Positions 61,829-64,000 of a stretch of DNA of 64,000 nt are shown here, in pieces; positions within the stretch are counted from its first letter, which is position 1; each line of letters opens with the position of its first letter. Made by a program: the position numbers and the translations under genes. The notes below the pieces were generated by a model. That model had not been told where the DNA came from. It did no database searches and saw only the letters and a program-made list of their open reading frames with translations. This DNA is from Acrocarpospora corrugata (GTDB taxonomy: Bacteria > Actinomycetota > Actinomycetes > Streptosporangiales > Streptosporangiaceae): the NCBI RefSeq assembly GCF_009687845.1, contig NZ_BLAD01000035.1, positions 1-64,000 on the forward strand, read 5' to 3'.

Positions 61829-62673
61829 CGTGAACTCCTTCGTTGCAGCGGCAGGTAGACGGCCATCACCAGCAGGGCGATGACGATCATGTCCAGGCTC
61901 AGCGCCAGCGCCACGTTCTCGAAGCCGACCAGCACGTTGCCGGTCAGCGCGTCCGCGATCTGCAGCGTCACCAGCGGCACCGACGCGCCCACCATGGCGG
62001 CGGCCGTCGCGTACGCCGCGAACGCGCCGCCGAACAGCAGGACCACGCCGCCGAGCAGCGCCGGGGCCAGCACCGGAATGCCGACCAGCCGCCAGAACTG
62101 CCAGGTCGTCGCGCCGCTGTTCAGCGCCGCCTCCCGCCACTGCGGGCGCAGCCCCTCCAGCGCCGGCGCGATCACCAGCACCATCAGCGGGATCGAGAAG
62201 TACAGGTAGACCATGGCCAGGCCCCAGAAGTTGTAGAGCAACCCCGAGCCGAGCCCCAAGCCGACGGTGACCACGCCCGAGTTGCCCAGGGTGGCGATCC
62301 AGATGAAGGCCAGCGGCACGCCGCCGAAGTTGGCCAGCACCCCCGACACGCTCAGCACCGCCTCGCGCAGCATCGCGCTCTTGGAGGTGAGCACGGCGTG
62401 CGCCAGGAACGTCCCGGTCAGCGCGCCGCCCACGGCGACCACCGCGGACAGCTGCACACTGCTCAGCAGCGTCCCCAGGTACGGCTCGCGCAGGCTGGCG
62501 GCCAGGTTCGCGAAGCCGTACGAGGAGGGCTCGCCTGGCGCGCCCTTCTCGGTGAACGCGCCGGCGGCCAGCATCACCGCCGGGATGCCGAAGGCGATCG
62601 CCACCACCAGGAGAAGGGGCACGGCGGGGCCCCACCCCTTCCCCCAGGTGCGGCGTGCTTTCCGCTCGGTCAT
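61816..62673 (-). CDS. ABC importer permease (PotB/PhnU-like)
   Basis: 285 residues, about six spans. The EAA loop reads REAALNSGATTWQFWRLVGIP (about 188-208). The start overlaps the binding-protein stop (ATGA). The N-terminus is basic and cytosolic (MTERKARRTWGKGWG). Partner of the next permease. Confidence 0.88.
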   Translation of the reverse strand: MTERKARRTWGKGWGPAVPLLLVVAIAFGIPAVMLAAGAFTEKGAPGEPSSYGFANLAASLREPYLGTLLSSVQLSAVVAVGGALTGTFLAHAVLTSKSAMLREAVLSVSGVLANFGGVPLAFIWIATLGNSGVVTVGLGLGSGLLYNFWGLAMVYLYFSIPLMVLVIAPALEGLRPQWREAALNSGATTWQFWRLVGIPVLAPALLGGVVLLFGGAFAAYATAAAMVGASVPLVTLQIADALTGNVLVGFENVALALSLDMIVIALLVMAVYLPLQRRSSRWLR

Positions 62674-63833
62674 CCGGCGACCGCGGCGCCCCAGCCGGCC
62701 GCCAGCGCCTCCTGAGCCTTCTTGGCCTGCTCGTCGGTCGGGAACGTGGGCGTGCCGTCCACGGCCGGCAGCGCGGCGGAAGCGGCCTGGTCCACGGTTC
62801 CGTCAGCGATCATCGCGGGCAGCAGCACCGGGCGGGCGAAGCCCTTCAGGAACAGGTTCTGGCCCTCGGGGCTGTACAGGAACTCCTGCCAGAGGCGGGC
62901 CGCCGCCGGGTGCGGGGCGTCCTTGTTGATCGCCTGCGCGTACAGCTGGAAGTACTTGCCGTCGGTGGGGATGACGGTCTTCCAGTCCAGGCCCTTGGGG
63001 GCCATGATCGGCGCGTAGGCGGCGTTGTTGTAGTCCCAGTCGATGCTGATCTGGGTCTCGCCCTTCTCGATCGTGGCCGGGGTGGTCTCCACCGGGTTGA
63101 AGTTGCCGGCGTCCTTGAGCTTCTTGAAGAACTCGATGCCCGGGGTGATGTCGTCGAACGAGCCGCCGTTGGCCAGCGCCGCCGCGAACACGCCGGCGAA
63201 CGCGGAGCCCGCCTTGGTCGGGTTGCCGTTCATCGCGACCTTGCCCTTGTACTCGGGCTTGAGCAGGTCGGCGAAGGTGGTCGGGCAGGGGTCGACCTTC
63301 TTGGCGTCACAGCCGATGGAGACGTAGCCGCCGTAGTCGTTGAACCAGAGCCCAGTCGGCTCCTTCTGCCCATCGGGGATCTTGTCCCAGGTCTGCACCT
63401 TGTACGGCGCGAACAGCCCTTCGGCGGCGCCGCTCACCGCGAACGCCTGGCCGACGTCGAGCACGTCCGGGGCGCGGTCCTGGCCCTTGCGGGTCTTCAC
63501 CGCGTTGATCTCGTCGGCGGAGGAGGCGTCCGGGGTCTCCTCCTCAATCTGGATCTTGGGGTACTTGGCCTTGAAGGCGGTCAGGATCTCACCGTAGTTG
63601 GCCCAGCTGGGCGGCAGCGCGATGACGTGGAGCTGGCCCTCGGCGTTGGCGGCCTCAACCAGCTTGTCCAGACCGCCGAAGTCGGCGGCCGAAGTGGCGG
63701 TCCTGGCGTCAACCCCGCCGCTGGACGCCGACCCGGACGCTCCCGTGGTGGTGCTGGGAGCCGCTCCACAGGCGGCGGCGCCGAAAATGAGAAGGGCCGA
63801 AAGTCCGGCGATTGGCAGTCGTGCAGAGGTCAC
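62670..63833 (-). CDS. ABC importer solute-binding lipoprotein
   Basis: 387 residues from GTG 63833, chosen because it gives a proper lipoprotein signal: RLPIAGLSALLIFGAAAC with the lipobox Ala-Ala-Ala-Cys at about residue 22, after a ggaga ribosome-binding site. The mature part is of the periplasmic-binding-protein-like II type (spermidine/putrescine, Fe3+ or 2-aminoethylphosphonate): ALPPSWANYGEILTAFKAKYP, PDVLDVGQAFA, GLWFNDYGGYVSIGCD and FLYSPEGQNLFLKGFARPVL. The ligand cannot be chosen from sequence alone. First gene of the importer operon. Confidence 0.88.
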   Translation of the reverse strand: MTSARLPIAGLSALLIFGAAACGAAPSTTTGASGSASSGGVDARTATSAADFGGLDKLVEAANAEGQLHVIALPPSWANYGEILTAFKAKYPKIQIEEETPDASSADEINAVKTRKGQDRAPDVLDVGQAFAVSGAAEGLFAPYKVQTWDKIPDGQKEPTGLWFNDYGGYVSIGCDAKKVDPCPTTFADLLKPEYKGKVAMNGNPTKAGSAFAGVFAAALANGGSFDDITPGIEFFKKLKDAGNFNPVETTPATIEKGETQISIDWDYNNAAYAPIMAPKGLDWKTVIPTDGKYFQLYAQAINKDAPHPAAARLWQEFLYSPEGQNLFLKGFARPVLLPAMIADGTVDQAASAALPAVDGTPTFPTDEQAKKAQEALAAGWGAAVAG

Positions 63834-64000
63834 AGCAGATCTCCAGGTGGAACGATGTAGGACTTCTCCGAACAAACTAGGGATGGCGTCTCTTGGGTCA
63901 GTGACGCGGGAGTGAACGGGGGCGGACCATCTGGAAACCGCTGACCTCATCCCACCGTCCTCCGGATCGATCTGGCTTGATAGTCGTCAATATCGGTCAA
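63834..64000. promoter_or_regulatory. Upstream region of the ABC importer operon
   Basis: The last 167 bases carry the promoter region of the minus-strand importer. Near the window end, TTGACCGATATTGACGACTA (minus strand) holds two TTGAC boxes that could serve as -35 elements. No gene is seen. Confidence 0.3.

Overview
The window is high-GC actinomycete DNA. GTG and TTG starts, ATGA-coupled operons, rare TTA codons and a mycothiol-type DinB protein point to a filamentous actinomycete, perhaps of the Streptosporangiales; the genus is inference. Its centre is an enediyne polyketide biosynthetic gene cluster. The diagnostic block (about 15.4-28.4 kb, + strand) holds two DUF1702 (E3/UnbL) proteins, an ASPIC/FG-GAP protein (E4/UnbV), an RnfD-like membrane protein (E5/UnbU), a 1901-residue iterative enediyne PKS with KS-AT-ACP-KR-DH-PPTase domains, an E10-type hot-dog thioesterase, an E6-type flavin reductase and an E7-type P450. 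Several genes favour the nine-membered (C-1027/SgcE-like) branch: a StrR plus AraC regulator pair (SgcR1/R2-like), an SgcJ/EcaC protein, an SgcF-type epoxide hydrolase and a GMC oxidoreductase with its small partner. No apoprotein gene, deoxysugar pathway or beta-tyrosine/benzoxazolinate pathway is visible, so the final product cannot be named.

Layout. 0-5.2 kb: start of a secreted CBM2 protein with a CebR-type operator; a Nudix-HTH / vWA / PurA-like operon; and a convergent CodA-like / SUMF-like pair. 5.4-15.3 kb: a membrane protein, an operon of two GT2 glycosyltransferases flanking a heterodimeric ABC exporter, a secreted epoxide-hydrolase-like enzyme and a membrane NACHT NTPase. 15.4-28.4 kb: enediyne core. 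28.4-30.5 kb: AraC and StrR regulators on the minus strand. 30.8-36.0 kb: TTA-containing small protein, GMC oxidoreductase, SgcJ-like protein, P450 and class D flavin monooxygenase. 36.1-39.7 kb: a second, closely similar ABC exporter pair (minus). 39.9-47.0 kb: ECF sigma factor, epoxide hydrolase, second class D monooxygenase, FAD oxidoreductase, AhpD-like protein and MFS exporter. 47-50.8 kb: two small membrane proteins, an SDR and an acyl-CoA carboxylase beta chain. 50.8-55 kb: TetR, a degenerate carotenoid-oxygenase-like protein, a TIGR03084 protein and a free-standing condensation domain. 55-64 kb: GH9 endoglucanase with a second CebR-type operator, small membrane protein, MarR, and a PotABCD/Fbp-type ABC importer.

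How it fits together. The PKS with E10 and E3-E5 would build the polyene and enediyne core; E6, E7, the GMC enzyme, two P450s and two class D monooxygenases would oxidise it; the epoxide hydrolase would open a core epoxide; two ABC exporter pairs and the MFS protein would export product or give self-resistance. Upstream of several cluster transcription units lies a recurring palindrome, GCAT-N8-ATGC with spacer near TTAGGAAG, which looks like a cluster-wide regulatory element. The two CebR-type operators on cellulose genes at both ends suggest that the cluster sits inside a cellulose-use neighbourhood.
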